A stretch of DNA of 64,000 nt from Opitutales bacterium UBA2995. GTDB taxonomy: Bacteria > Verrucomicrobiota > Verrucomicrobiia > Opitutales > UBA2995. The stretch is from assembly GCA_002346535.1 (NCBI GenBank), contig DDZZ01000067.1, positions 34,623-98,622 of the forward strand. Reading direction: 5' to 3'. A program made the position numbers and the translations under genes. Numbering within the stretch: position 1 is the first letter of the stretch; each line of letters starts with the position of its first letter. The notes below the pieces were generated by a model that saw only the letters and a program-made list of their open reading frames with translations, ran no database searches and was not told the DNA's origin. This document shows positions 1 through 9,152 of this stretch, piece after piece.

Positions 1-273
1 TACTACGACAGAGGCCGTTACGAGGTATTGCCGCAGGGTAGAGGAAGAGATCCCGTCCCCGCACCCTCGGAGGTCGGCATAGGAAGCAAAGGCTCAAGAG
101 GCGCAGACTTCTTTTATGATTACAACGGAGAGACTTTGCATATCAGCGATTGGTTGACAGCGATTCGGGAAGACCGGGATCCGGTGGATAACGTAGAGGC
201 TGGAGTGCAGGCAGCCGCCGCTGCGCATTACGGCAATATCTCTTACCGAGAAAAGCGATTTGTTACGGTTTAA
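1..273 (+). CDS. Gfo/Idh/MocA-family oxidoreductase, C-terminal part
   Basis: The reading frame is open from the first base of the window and ends at a TAA, so only the last ~90 residues are seen and the start lies upstream. The tail has the typical end of the large Gfo/Idh/MocA group: an aromatic/His segment (HISDWLTAIREDRDPVDNVE) followed by an Ala-rich helix and GNISYR. These NAD(P)-dependent enzymes oxidise or epimerise sugars and inositols. The Rossmann half is outside the window, so the substrate cannot be guessed. A sulfatase starts 24 bp downstream on the same strand, which suggests co-transcription. Family assignment is fairly secure; function is open. Confidence 0.75.
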   Translation, partial: YYDRGRYEVLPQGRGRDPVPAPSEVGIGSKGSRGADFFYDYNGETLHISDWLTAIREDRDPVDNVEAGVQAAAAAHYGNISYREKRFVTV

Positions 274-297
274 CTTATTTGACCCGTTAAAAATTCA

Positions 298-1974
298 ATG
301 AAACTCCTCAGATTACTATTCCACGGTATTGTAGCTGTTTTTTCTATACTCTCTTTGGATCTATCAATAAAAGCGGATAGTAGACCGAATATTCTCATCA
401 TCATGGTCGATGACATGGGATCATCAGACCCCGGATTTCAGGGCGGTGAAATCGAAACCCCCAATGTGGATCGGCTTGCTGCAAATGGACTGACCTTCAC
501 CAACTTTTACAACGCTGCAAGGTGCGGTCCAACCCGGGCCAGTATCTCTACGGGTTTATACAGTCATCAGGTTGGTTGCTACGAACTGGAGCCAGTTGAA
601 CCGGGCAACAACGTGTTTATTTCGGAACTGCTCGGTGACCATGGATATGTAACTTATATGTCCGGCAAATGGCATTTAGGAAACACGCCCGATAAACTAC
701 CGCCGGCACGCGGGTATGACCATTCCTACGCCTATCAAGGTTGCTGCGGCAGTTATTGGGATCCGGAAATTTACATTCTGGAATCTCCTACGGTTGAACC
801 GGTCGATTATGGCCCAGATGGATTTCACGCTACAGATGCAACGACTGATTATGCGGTCAAATTTCTGGAGTATCACCAGCACAACGAAGAGGAGACACCC
901 TTTTTCCTATACTTAGCCTATCAAGCACCTCACTCTCCTTTACATGCACCCAAGGAGCTGATCGAGAAATACATTCCGGTCTACGAGAAAGGATGGGACG
1001 AAGTACGTTGGAAGCGCTGGCAAAAAATGAAACGGTTGGGACTTTTTCCGGGCACTGATAGGTTGCCGCCGACCTCAGATACACCCCCTTGGCATGATGA
1101 GTACGCACAACCAACAAAACTAAAAGAATGGGACTTAATCAGTAAAGAGCTTCAGCAGGATCAAATCATGCGAATGGCTATCTACGCTGCGATGATTGAC
1201 CAGGTGGATCAGGGAATTGGTAAGGTGCTCGAGCAGTTGGAGGGAATGAATCAACTCGAAAACACGTTCCTAATATTCTTATCAGACAATGGTGCAAACT
1301 ATGAAGGTGGTCCTTTCGGCGCAGATGGAATCCATACAGGAAGCCGACTGAAGAGCATGGGGCAAAACGGAACCCGGCATCACCAGGCCGCGCATTGGGC
1401 CGCTGTCAGCAACACACCTTTTAAAGAGTATAAACATTTCAATCACGAAGGTGGCATTAATACACCAGCAGTGGTCCACTGGCCTAAAGGACTCAACCGG
1501 AAAGGAGAACGCGACTCTCAGCGCTGCCATGTTATTGATGTCATGGCTACCGTCGCTGAAATCACGGGAGCAACCTACCCCACTCAAAGATTGGGCCACG
1601 ACATTCTCCCCATGGAAGGCACCAGCATGATGCCGGCTTTGAGAGGAGGAAGGTTAGCAGAGCGTGTATTGTGTTTCGAGCACGAGGCCAACCGAGCTAT
1701 CTTTAAGGATAAGTATAAACTCGTCTCCAAAAACTACACCTCAACTGACGGATCACCGCATCATAATTGGGAGCTCTACGATATCGATGCCGATCCTCTT
1801 GAACTTAATAACATCGCTTCCGACCATTACTACGACATTGTAATTCCTATGGCGAGGGAGTGGCACCACTGGGCAACAAGAACGGACGGAATCGTAGGTT
1901 ACGAGAAATGGATGCTCAAGTTGCAGTACTACTGGAGAACAGGCTTGAGGACTTACTTGAATGATGCGTTCTGA
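298..1974 (+). CDS. Sulfatase (arylsulfatase-type), exported
   Basis: A 558-residue sulfatase with an N-terminal hydrophobic signal (residues ~1-26). The metal-binding DD pair is at residues 38-39 and the formylglycine signature C-G-P-T-R at residues 76-80, with Cys76 the residue expected to be oxidised. GKWHLGN and a later LSDNGAN (D-N metal ligands) complete the alkaline-phosphatase-like active site. It should hydrolyse sulfate esters on a carbohydrate in the periplasm or outside the cell. It sits between an oxidoreductase tail and a tripartite tricarboxylate transporter on the same strand. Length and motifs look intact. The exact S1 subfamily and substrate cannot be told from sequence alone. 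Confidence 0.93.
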   Translation: MKLLRLLFHGIVAVFSILSLDLSIKADSRPNILIIMVDDMGSSDPGFQGGEIETPNVDRLAANGLTFTNFYNAARCGPTRASISTGLYSHQVGCYELEPVEPGNNVFISELLGDHGYVTYMSGKWHLGNTPDKLPPARGYDHSYAYQGCCGSYWDPEIYILESPTVEPVDYGPDGFHATDATTDYAVKFLEYHQHNEEETPFFLYLAYQAPHSPLHAPKELIEKYIPVYEKGWDEVRWKRWQKMKRLGLFPGTDRLPPTSDTPPWHDEYAQPTKLKEWDLISKELQQDQIMRMAIYAAMIDQVDQGIGKVLEQLEGMNQLENTFLIFLSDNGANYEGGPFGADGIHTGSRLKSMGQNGTRHHQAAHWAAVSNTPFKEYKHFNHEGGINTPAVVHWPKGLNRKGERDSQRCHVIDVMATVAEITGATYPTQRLGHDILPMEGTSMMPALRGGRLAERVLCFEHEANRAIFKDKYKLVSKNYTSTDGSPHHNWELYDIDADPLELNNIASDHYYDIVIPMAREWHHWATRTDGIVGYEKWMLKLQYYWRTGLRTYLNDAF

Positions 1975-2004
1975 TTCTCGTACTAATATTTCAAATACAT
2001 CTCT

Positions 2005-3000
2005 ATGAAATTTATTCTCACATCGGCACTTTTCGCTGCGCTGTCGTTTTGCGCAGTATTATTTTTCAATGGCTGCACACCGGCCGATACGGAAACCAGT
2101 TCGGAGGATTATCCCAGCAAGACGATAACGTTGATTTGCCCCTGGGCGGCCGGTGGCGGAACGGACCGGCTCTCACGATATATGGCTGACCAATTACAAC
2201 GGGAATTGGGCAAGCCATGTGTGGTTGTAAACCGGACTGGAGGAAGTGGTGTAGTCGGACATTCAGCCGGAGCTTTGGCTAAACCGGATGGCCATACCAT
2301 CACCATGATCACCTCCGAGCTGAACAGTATGCACTGGATGGGCATTACCGATCTCACCTACGAAAATTTTGACCCATTGCTGCAACTGAACGCCGACGCC
2401 GCAGCCATTATAGTACGGTCGGATTCGGAATGGAACTCGGTAAGTGATTTTTTAGACGCGGCACGAACCAATCCAGGGAAACTGACCATGTCGGGCACAG
2501 CAACCGGAGGTGTATGGGACTTGGCGCGGGCAGGCTTCCAGCTTGCAACCGACATACCAGTGAATGCCGTCCGATGGATTCCTGCAAAGGGTGCCGCTCC
2601 ATCGATTGTAGAACTCCTCGGAGGGCACATCGATGCGGTTTGTTGCAGTGTACCGGAAGCGATTAGCCAAATTGAGGCCGGGCAACTGAAAGCTCTTTGT
2701 GTCATGTCCGAAAATCGATTAAAAGATTATCCGGACATCCCAACCGTTAAAGAAGATGGCATCGATTGGATCGGCGTCGGCTGGCGAGGTTTGGGTATGC
2801 CCCAAAAGACTCCCCAAGCAATACTTGATAAGGTAGTTGCCGCCTGTAGCAAAATTGTTCGTTCGCCAGAGTATGAATCATTCATGAAAAAGAACGGCTT
2901 CGCCATCAAAATTCGTGAAGGGATGGAATTTGGAACATTTTTGAAAGAACAGGATGACCAATGGAAGATTGTCGTCAAAGCGGCCGGGTATGCCAAATAA
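2005..3000 (+). CDS. tctC: Tripartite tricarboxylate transporter substrate-binding protein (TctC/Bug), lipoprotein
   Basis: 331 residues, beginning with a lipoprotein signal whose lipobox is FFNGC (Cys24). The mature protein opens with the Bug/TctC hallmark (YPSKTITLICPWAAGGGTD) and contains VVVNRTGGSGVVGH, the conserved ligand-loop region. Bug proteins capture small organic acids, often carboxylates, in the periplasm for the TctAB membrane part. tctB overlaps its 3' end by 11 nt and tctA follows, so this is a complete TTT operon. Its place behind a sulfatase suggests uptake of an acidic sugar breakdown product (inference). Confidence 0.93.
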   Translation: MKFILTSALFAALSFCAVLFFNGCTPADTETSSEDYPSKTITLICPWAAGGGTDRLSRYMADQLQRELGKPCVVVNRTGGSGVVGHSAGALAKPDGHTITMITSELNSMHWMGITDLTYENFDPLLQLNADAAAIIVRSDSEWNSVSDFLDAARTNPGKLTMSGTATGGVWDLARAGFQLATDIPVNAVRWIPAKGAAPSIVELLGGHIDAVCCSVPEAISQIEAGQLKALCVMSENRLKDYPDIPTVKEDGIDWIGVGWRGLGMPQKTPQAILDKVVAACSKIVRSPEYESFMKKNGFAIKIREGMEFGTFLKEQDDQWKIVVKAAGYAK

Positions 3001-3487
3001 CAAAGAAGAACTTGCAGCTTTAAAGTCTAAGGGAGACCTTTCTCTAGGTCTGGCCTTAATTGGGACTGCCCTGTTTGTGATATTCAACACGCAATACATT
3101 CAAGCCTTGGGCTTTGGGGAGAACTTTGATCCGGGACCCAAAGCATTTCCAATCGGCCTCTCAATTTTGCTTATCCTGGGAGGCGCTGTTGAGTTGTTTT
3201 TTGGTTGGCCTTATCGAAAGATGGAAAAAGGAAAGGGTAGCGACTCGACCAACCAAAAAAAGACCGTGTTGTTGTTACTGAGTTTTTTGATTTATGTAGG
3301 ACTGATGCCGATAGTCGGTTTTGCCTTATCCACACTACTGATAGCTACTTGGATGATGGTGCTCCTGGGCAATCATTGGATTAAATCATCCCTTGTATCC
3401 ATTTTCCTGGTATGCCTGGTTCTAATTCTTTTTGGCAAACTTTTTAAAGTACCGCTACCAAACGGACTGCTTGGCTTACCCTTTTGA
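2990..3487 (+). CDS. tctB: Tripartite tricarboxylate transporter small membrane subunit TctB
   Basis: About 165 residues with four hydrophobic segments, separated by a charged linker rich in Lys/Gly near the middle, the typical TctB build. I chose the ATG at 2990, which overlaps the tctC stop by 11 nt; an earlier in-frame ATG at 2954 would lie deep inside tctC. TctB is the poorly conserved small subunit that pairs with TctA in the inner membrane. The call rests on topology, size and position between tctC and tctA more than on conserved motifs. Confidence 0.85.
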   Translation: MPNNKEELAALKSKGDLSLGLALIGTALFVIFNTQYIQALGFGENFDPGPKAFPIGLSILLILGGAVELFFGWPYRKMEKGKGSDSTNQKKTVLLLLSFLIYVGLMPIVGFALSTLLIATWMMVLLGNHWIKSSLVSIFLVCLVLILFGKLFKVPLPNGLLGLPF

Positions 3488-3520
3488 GTAAGTTGGAGAA
3501 ATTTATCAACTAATGGTTCA

Positions 3521-5017
3521 ATGATTTCCGACCTGCTCCAAATTCACGTGCTCATTCCTTGGCTGCTGGGAATGGTATTTGGAGTGTTTGTCGGAGCGAC
3601 CCCAGGGCTTACAGCAACGATGGCAGTGGCACTCATCGTACCCGTCAGTTTCTACATGCCGGACCCCAACACAGGTTTGGCCATGATTATAGGCGTCAGC
3701 TTTACAGCCATCTTTGCCGGCGATATTCCCGCCACGTATTTGCGAATACCCGGCACTCCTGCTTCCGCAGCTGCAACCTTGGATGGACATCAGCTGGCAA
3801 AACAAGGGAAAGGCGGGTACTCACTCCTCATGGATTTGTTCTGCTCGTGTATCGGAGGATTGGTGGGTGTAGCATTACTTATGATGATCGCTCCCCAGTT
3901 GGCACGCTTCGCCCTGCGCTTTTCTAGCTACGAGTATTTTTGGTTGGCAATTTTTGGACTCAGCATGAGTGCCGTCGTAAGTACTGGCAATACACGAAGA
4001 GGTTTGTTGGCGGCAGCGTTTGGAATGATCTTAGCAACAGTGGGCTTGGATGTGGTGAGTGGAGCCCAACGTTTTACTTTCGGCAACCTGGAACTGATGA
4101 GTGGTTTGGGTTTCATACCGGTGATGATCGGTCTATTCGGTGTGTCAGAAGTTATTCGCAGTACCATGGCCGGGTTTCAACACAACGGAGAAAACCTGGA
4201 TCATAATAAAAAAGAAAATTCTCCCTTGGCGGCCGTACTGGCAATCTGGAAAAACAAGCTGACAGTCGCAAAATCTTCGATAGCAGGCACTCTCATCGGA
4301 GCCCTACCGGGAGCCGGAGCAGACATCGCTGCCTGGGCAGCTTACGGGATCGAGCAAAGGTCCTCCAAGAAGGGCCAAAAATTCGGAACCGGAGAGGAAG
4401 CCGGAGTTATCGCACCTACAAGTGCCAACAATGCAGCTGTGAGCGGCGCGTGGATCCCGGCACTTGTTTTCGGAATTCCTGGCGATGCGGTAACAGCGAT
4501 TGTACTAGGTGCGATGATGATGTATGAAATCAAACCAGGCCCGCTGATCTTCGAACAAAACCCAGAACAAGTCGGATCCATATTCCTGATCGCGTTGCTG
4601 ACTCAACTCTTGCTGCTACCCTGCGGCTATTTGGGCCTTAAAACCTTCGGATGGCTATTAAAGCTCCCCAGGAGCATAATCATGGTGGCAGTTCTGGTTT
4701 TTTCAGTGATTGGATCCTATTCTCTGCGGAACAGCATTTTCGACGTCTATGTCATGGCTGTGTTCGGAATCGTTGGTTATTTTCTCGAGGCTAAAAGAGT
4801 CCCATTGGCTCCTCTCATTTTAGGGCTAATCCTGGGACCAATGGTGGAAGAGAACTTTAGAACTGGATTGATCAAATCTGAAGGAAGCCTGCTTACCTTC
4901 CTCACACGGCCTCTTTGTGCATTGCTATTAGTATTGCTCGTATTGGCATTTCTAAGCCCAAAGCTCTTAAAGTTGCTGAAAGGTGACACCAATAACCACG
5001 ACAGGATAACCTCCTGA
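3521..5017 (+). CDS. tctA: Tripartite tricarboxylate transporter large permease TctA
   Basis: 498 residues, highly hydrophobic, with the duplicated glycine-rich motifs of the TctA (DUF112) family: GATPGLTATMAVALIVPVSF near the N-terminus and GALPGAGADIAAWAAYG in the second half. About 11-12 membrane segments are visible. It is the channel-forming subunit that uses an ion gradient to import the ligand delivered by TctC. It is the last intact gene of the tctC-tctB-tctA operon. A broken TonB-receptor tail and a terminator follow, so an outer-membrane partner may once have been linked to it. Confidence 0.95.
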   Translation: MISDLLQIHVLIPWLLGMVFGVFVGATPGLTATMAVALIVPVSFYMPDPNTGLAMIIGVSFTAIFAGDIPATYLRIPGTPASAAATLDGHQLAKQGKGGYSLLMDLFCSCIGGLVGVALLMMIAPQLARFALRFSSYEYFWLAIFGLSMSAVVSTGNTRRGLLAAAFGMILATVGLDVVSGAQRFTFGNLELMSGLGFIPVMIGLFGVSEVIRSTMAGFQHNGENLDHNKKENSPLAAVLAIWKNKLTVAKSSIAGTLIGALPGAGADIAAWAAYGIEQRSSKKGQKFGTGEEAGVIAPTSANNAAVSGAWIPALVFGIPGDAVTAIVLGAMMMYEIKPGPLIFEQNPEQVGSIFLIALLTQLLLLPCGYLGLKTFGWLLKLPRSIIMVAVLVFSVIGSYSLRNSIFDVYVMAVFGIVGYFLEAKRVPLAPLILGLILGPMVEENFRTGLIKSEGSLLTFLTRPLCALLLVLLVLAFLSPKLLKLLKGDTNNHDRITS

Positions 5018-5021
5018 AAAT

Positions 5022-5276
5022 AGGTAATTGAAATCCTGCCAGATACTGACAATCCATTCATGGGTCCGGATGAGTGGAATCGTGATTTGTTCCTACGTCA
5101 TCGCAGACCACTCAACGACAAGATTGATTGGACTATCCAGTTTAACGCCCGGAACCTCTACCGTTCACGCGGTTCAAGAGATATCCCCGGTTACCTTCAA
5201 TCCTGATGGCGCTATAGCAATTATCCGTATTCCGAACGAACAACAGTTTTTCATGAAAAATACTTTTAGTTTCTAA
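5022..5276 (+). pseudogene. TonB-dependent receptor, C-terminal remnant with frameshift
   Basis: Directly after tctA, one frame reads NPFMGPDEWNRDLFLRHRRP, then DKIDWTIQFNARNLYRSRG, and stops. Shifting by one base at about 5190 continues with NPDGAIAIIRIPNEQQFF and ends in NTFSF, the aromatic terminal strand needed for outer-membrane insertion. Together this is the last ~80 residues of a TonB-dependent receptor barrel, broken by one extra base in a GATATCCCCGG context. The plug domain and most of the barrel are absent. It is a relic, perhaps of a transporter that once fed the neighbouring TctABC. The match to receptor C-termini is from memory of the family. Confidence 0.7.
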
Positions 5277-5300
5277 GTTTAAATCTAAAGCTTTTTACCA

Positions 5301-5332
5301 AGACCCGTCTCGAAAGAGGCGGGTCTTTTTTT
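5301..5332 (+). terminator. Rho-independent terminator
   Basis: AGACCCGTCTC, loop GAAA, then GAGGCGGGTCT form a near-perfect GC-rich hairpin followed by a run of seven T. It ends the plus-strand sulfatase/tctCBA unit. There is no T-run on the opposite side, so it acts mainly on the plus strand. The AraC gene ends just beyond it on the minus strand. Confidence 0.88.
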
Positions 5333-5338
5333 ATTCTC

Positions 5339-6268
5339 TCAAGCCTTCAAATTTTTTCGGTATTCGCGTGGTGGCGCTCCAATCGTATTCGTAAAAAAAC
5401 GTGAGAAAGAGGACAGCGTTGTAAATCCCAGTTCGAATGCAATTTCGGTAAAACTTAAGTTGGGATTCTGCATTAGTTGAATCGCCTGGTGTGCACGGAA
5501 ATTCTTTATGTAGGCGCCCAAACTAATGTTGAACTGCTGGCGGAATATCGCCCGCAAATTGCTTTCCGACATGTTCAGTTCATCAGCAATATCCGAGACG
5601 TTTTTCATAGATCCCGGATTCGAGGTCAGGAAAGATTGAATGGTCCGGATCATTGTATTGGACTGAGCGGGAAGTTTCGCTCCCTTCAACCCAGGAAGCG
5701 ACACCAGTTTCCCCTGCTCCCTCAAGTGATTGATTAACAATGCACTATCCAGAGCCAACCTTCGCTGGGCCTGTTCCTGCGAAGATGGGGTCAGCTCTTG
5801 ATTCTTGATATCCGTTCCAGGGTTTGTGGACCGATCCCATTCGTCGTGCCTAATGATTCGTGCCAAAAGCTCGTGACACCGCTTGTCCATAGCAAGGACT
5901 TGGTGACGAAAATCCAGCATGGCATTGGGCTGCTCCAGTTCAAAGGTGATGAAGAGCCAAACCAGATTGCTGTCAGCTAAATCTATAAAATGATGAAATT
6001 GATAGGGGAAAACGAACAAAGCGTGTTCCGGTTTTAGACGCCAGTGAATGCCGTCCACATTTACAGTTCCTTCGGTCATCAAATTGAATATCAGAACGTA
6101 ACGGTGATGCGGATACCCATCAAATGACTTCCGTTGCAACTCCCGGGTCGTTTTGCGGGAAAAAACAATCAAGTTCTTAGGAATGCAAATATCCTCCGCA
6201 GTTTGTCCGGCGAAGTAATTATCGGGCGGAGGGAGGCTCAAGGCATCCTGAATTAGCGAATAGCGCAT
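5339..6268 (-). CDS. AraC-family transcriptional regulator
   Basis: 309 residues. The N-terminal ~110 residues form a cupin-like sensor region (HHRYVLIFNL, then LFVFPYQFHHFIDL). The last ~100 residues hold the two helix-turn-helix motifs of AraC regulators: a first helix pair around VSDIADELNMSESNLRAIFR and a second ending FTEIAFELGFTTLSSFSRFF. The gene is divergent from the NagB::PIG-L fusion gene. The 97-bp gap between them holds an inverted repeat (6324-6346), so it probably controls the aminosugar-linked genes downstream. The inducer is unknown. Confidence 0.92.
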   Translation of the reverse strand: MRYSLIQDALSLPPPDNYFAGQTAEDICIPKNLIVFSRKTTRELQRKSFDGYPHHRYVLIFNLMTEGTVNVDGIHWRLKPEHALFVFPYQFHHFIDLADSNLVWLFITFELEQPNAMLDFRHQVLAMDKRCHELLARIIRHDEWDRSTNPGTDIKNQELTPSSQEQAQRRLALDSALLINHLREQGKLVSLPGLKGAKLPAQSNTMIRTIQSFLTSNPGSMKNVSDIADELNMSESNLRAIFRQQFNISLGAYIKNFRAHQAIQLMQNPNLSFTEIAFELGFTTLSSFSRFFTNTIGAPPREYRKNLKA

Positions 6269-6323
6269 TTTTCGACCATTATTTCATCGATAATGCTAAA
6301 TACAATGCAATAACTGGATAGTT

Positions 6324-6346
6324 TATACCAGAAATTAAATGGTATA
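6324..6346. promoter_or_regulatory. Inverted-repeat operator candidate between araC-type gene and nagB fusion
   Basis: TATACCA, nine bases, TGGTATA is a perfect 7/7 inverted repeat ending 19 bp before the start codon of the NagB::PIG-L gene, in the only divergent gap of this region. The position suits a repressor or an autoregulated AraC-type site. Binding is inference; no second copy was found in the window. Confidence 0.4.
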
Positions 6347-6365
6347 GTTTTTCGAAGAACAGCCA

Positions 6366-8291
6366 ATGACGACTGAAGCAGAACAATTTGAAAGAATTAT
6401 TACAGAGGTTTTCGTCGATTCCTTAATCGCTGCCACTAAAGTGGCTGGAGAAATCGCCGATCTGATCAGGGCTCGAAATAAGGAGAAAAAAAATACTGTG
6501 CTTGGCCTGGCCACAGGATCCACTCCCCTCCCCGTTTACCGCGAGCTCGTAAGGCAACACAGGGAAGAAAACTTGAGTTTCCGCAACGTATACACTTTCA
6601 ATCTGGACGAATACTACGGACTCGATACCGATCATCCGGAAAGCTACCACCAATTCATGTGGCAACGACTTTTCAGCCAGGTAGACATACCTAAGGGCCA
6701 CGTTCATTTACCTTCAGGAACAATCCAACGCTCAGATGTCTTTCAATTCTGCGATGGCTACGAAGAAAAAATCGAATCCCTCGGCGGACTCGATTATCAG
6801 ATTCTCGGGATCGGACGTACGGGCCATATAGGTTTCAATGAACCTGGGTCCAGCAAAGATTCCAAAACTCGACTGGTAAGTCTAGACGCACTGACCAGGA
6901 GAGATGCGGCACGTGACTTTTTGGGAGAGGTGAATGTTCCCCGTTACGCCATCACGATGGGAGTGGGAACTATACTGCAAGCTCGGAAAGTCGTACTGAT
7001 GGCCTGGGGACAGGGAAAGGCAGAAGTCGTAAGACAGGCAGTTGAAGAACCTCCGAGTGAACACCTGCCAGCCGGGTTACTGCAGGAACATCCTGACGTT
7101 CGGTTATTTATCGATGATCCAGCTTCTGACCAACTCACACGCTTCAAAATACCCTGGCTTGTCGGCCCGGTGGATTGGCAACACAGAACCATTCGCAAGG
7201 CAGTCCTGTGGTTGTCTGGCAAGGTGAATAAACCGATTTTGAAACTGCGGGACTCCGATTACAATGAACACGGCTTGGGTGAATTATTGACAGAGGTAGG
7301 ACCGGCTTACGACCTCAACATCAAGGTCTTCAATCAAACACAACACACCATTTCCGGCTGGCCGGGAGGAAAGCCCGATGCCGATGACACTAACAGGCCC
7401 GAACGGGCGAAGCCCTTTCCGAAACGGGTGTTGGTTTTGGCTTCTGAACCCGATGAAGATATTCTGTGTATGGGCGGGACCATCCATCGCCTCAACAATC
7501 AGGGAAACCAAGTACACCTGGCATATCTGACTTCGGGAAATCTGGCGGTGCCAGACGGCATGGCACGGCAGATACTCTCATTAATGAGCGTGATGGAAGG
7601 AGAATTGGGTGTGAAGAAATCGGAAACCTTTAGCCTCGGGCAAGTCGCAGAAGTACTGCTGGAGGAACTACAGAGTTCAGATGAGGATTCCGGAGACCTC
7701 AAATCAATCCGGCAGGTAAAATCGCTCCTGCGGCGCAATGAGGTCTGGAATGCTTCGGCAAGCCTCAAAACTGACCGAAAAAACCTGCATTTCCTCGATC
7801 TTCCTTTTTACGAAAAAGGGCGTTATAGAGCGTTTCATCCTGAAAAGGAAGACTTGGGCAAGCTGGTGTCATTATTTAGGGAGATTGAACCTCATCAAAT
7901 CTATTTTACTGGAGGACTCGTTGATCCTGTATCAGTATCTGGAGTCAGTTTCGGACTGTTCAAGCAGGCGATTCAAGCCATTTCCAAAGATAAGTGGGTA
8001 AAGGACACTCATTTTTGGAGCTATCGAGGAATTGCCCAGGAATGGCCTCTCTTTGAAATCGATATGGCCGTACCGCTCAGCCCGGACGAGTTAAACCTGA
8101 AAATCGACGCCAGTTTCCAATACCACTCACAAAGACAACAGTTTCCCTTGTGCGATGCAGCTTACAAAGAAATCTGGCAACAAATCGACGAATTAAATCG
8201 AGACACCGCCAAAGCTTATGATTCGCTGGGTATGGCCGAATATGAAGCGATCGAAGCCTTTAAACGGTTCAAGCTGGAGAAACTCATCTGA
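6366..8291 (+). CDS. Glucosamine-6-phosphate deaminase-like domain fused to a degenerate PIG-L domain
   Basis: 641 residues in two parts. Residues ~1-270 are a NagB-type deaminase: FNLDEYYGL (Asp81) and GIGRTGHIGFNEPGS (His154, Glu159) match the catalytic region, with the NDGH motif of classical NagB replaced by RTGH. Residues ~352-641 have the PIG-L/LmbE fold, but its metal motifs are gone. The expected HPDDD is EPDED (361-365), and the expected DPHGTH-type motif is DPVSVSG (520-526). This fusion architecture is known from Bacteroidetes NagB-like proteins. The N-terminal half likely deaminates an aminosugar phosphate; the C-terminal half is probably not a zinc hydrolase here. A second, intact PIG-L gene follows 9 bp downstream. 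Confidence 0.88.
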   Translation: MTTEAEQFERIITEVFVDSLIAATKVAGEIADLIRARNKEKKNTVLGLATGSTPLPVYRELVRQHREENLSFRNVYTFNLDEYYGLDTDHPESYHQFMWQRLFSQVDIPKGHVHLPSGTIQRSDVFQFCDGYEEKIESLGGLDYQILGIGRTGHIGFNEPGSSKDSKTRLVSLDALTRRDAARDFLGEVNVPRYAITMGVGTILQARKVVLMAWGQGKAEVVRQAVEEPPSEHLPAGLLQEHPDVRLFIDDPASDQLTRFKIPWLVGPVDWQHRTIRKAVLWLSGKVNKPILKLRDSDYNEHGLGELLTEVGPAYDLNIKVFNQTQHTISGWPGGKPDADDTNRPERAKPFPKRVLVLASEPDEDILCMGGTIHRLNNQGNQVHLAYLTSGNLAVPDGMARQILSLMSVMEGELGVKKSETFSLGQVAEVLLEELQSSDEDSGDLKSIRQVKSLLRRNEVWNASASLKTDRKNLHFLDLPFYEKGRYRAFHPEKEDLGKLVSLFREIEPHQIYFTGGLVDPVSVSGVSFGLFKQAIQAISKDKWVKDTHFWSYRGIAQEWPLFEIDMAVPLSPDELNLKIDASFQYHSQRQQFPLCDAAYKEIWQQIDELNRDTAKAYDSLGMAEYEAIEAFKRFKLEKLI

Positions 8292-8300
8292 CACCTATTT

Positions 8301-9152
8301 ATGCTCAATCTCCATAATGAAAAGGCCGATATTCTGGTCATCCCCAAGTTCGAGCTTCGAAAAGCCCTGCAAGTAACCACGCATCTGGCGATCGGGGCTC
8401 ACCAGGACGATTTGGAGTTCATGGCCTCCGAGGGAATTTTAACGTGTTTTGATGCACATGACAAATGGTTTACCGGAATAACAGTTACGGACGGAAGAGG
8501 AAGCCCAAGAATCGGACCGTATTCAAATTATAATGACGAACAAATGCGAGAACTCCGCAGACAGGAACAGAGAAATGCAGCCGAAATCGGCCAATACGCG
8601 GCACAGATACAATTGGATTATAAAAGTAGCGAAGTTAAGGGAAGCAACCGAAAACCTGCTGTCGATGATCTCGTCCAAATATTAAAGGAGATGCACCCTA
8701 GGACTATTTACCTTCACCAACCAGCAGATAAACATGACACCCATGTTGCGGTAATGATGGCCAGCATTGAAGCACTGAGGTCATCGAAAGACCACCACAT
8801 CCCGGATCGAATAATCGGTTGCGAAGGTTGGCGTGGATTGGATTGGCTGGCGGATGACGATAAAGTTCCTTTAGACTCGAGCAAGCACCCCGCGCTTTTC
8901 CAAAAACTGACTCAGCAATTTGATAGTCAAATATCCGGCGGCAAACGTTATGACCTGGCAGTACAAGGCAGATTGCGAGCCAATGCCACGTTTTTTGACT
9001 CCTACAGCCCTGATCAAGGCGAGCTGATTGCCTGGGGAATAGACCTGAAACCACTTGTTTTAGATCCCTCCTTAAGTATGGAAAATTTTATATTCGGACA
9101 CTTGAACCAACTAACACAAGATGTAACAGAACGGATTCGAAAATTTTCATGA
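8301..9152 (+). CDS. PIG-L family deacetylase
   Basis: 283 residues with a complete PIG-L zinc site: AHQDD (His34, Asp36, Asp37) and KHDTH (His145, His148). These enzymes remove N-acetyl groups from GlcNAc-containing or related amides. It starts 9 bp after the NagB::PIG-L fusion, so the pair is probably one transcript, and its intact motif contrasts with the eroded one in the fusion. Its TGA stop overlaps the ATG of the oxidoreductase remnant that follows (ATGA), showing that three genes were once translationally coupled. Confidence 0.9.
   Translation: MLNLHNEKADILVIPKFELRKALQVTTHLAIGAHQDDLEFMASEGILTCFDAHDKWFTGITVTDGRGSPRIGPYSNYNDEQMRELRRQEQRNAAEIGQYAAQIQLDYKSSEVKGSNRKPAVDDLVQILKEMHPRTIYLHQPADKHDTHVAVMMASIEALRSSKDHHIPDRIIGCEGWRGLDWLADDDKVPLDSSKHPALFQKLTQQFDSQISGGKRYDLAVQGRLRANATFFDSYSPDQGELIAWGIDLKPLVLDPSLSMENFIFGHLNQLTQDVTERIRKFS

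Noticed and set aside
28..273. A complete 81-residue gene starting at 28
   Set aside because: The frame is open from base 1 and the sequence is the tail of a Gfo/Idh/MocA protein, so no internal start is needed.
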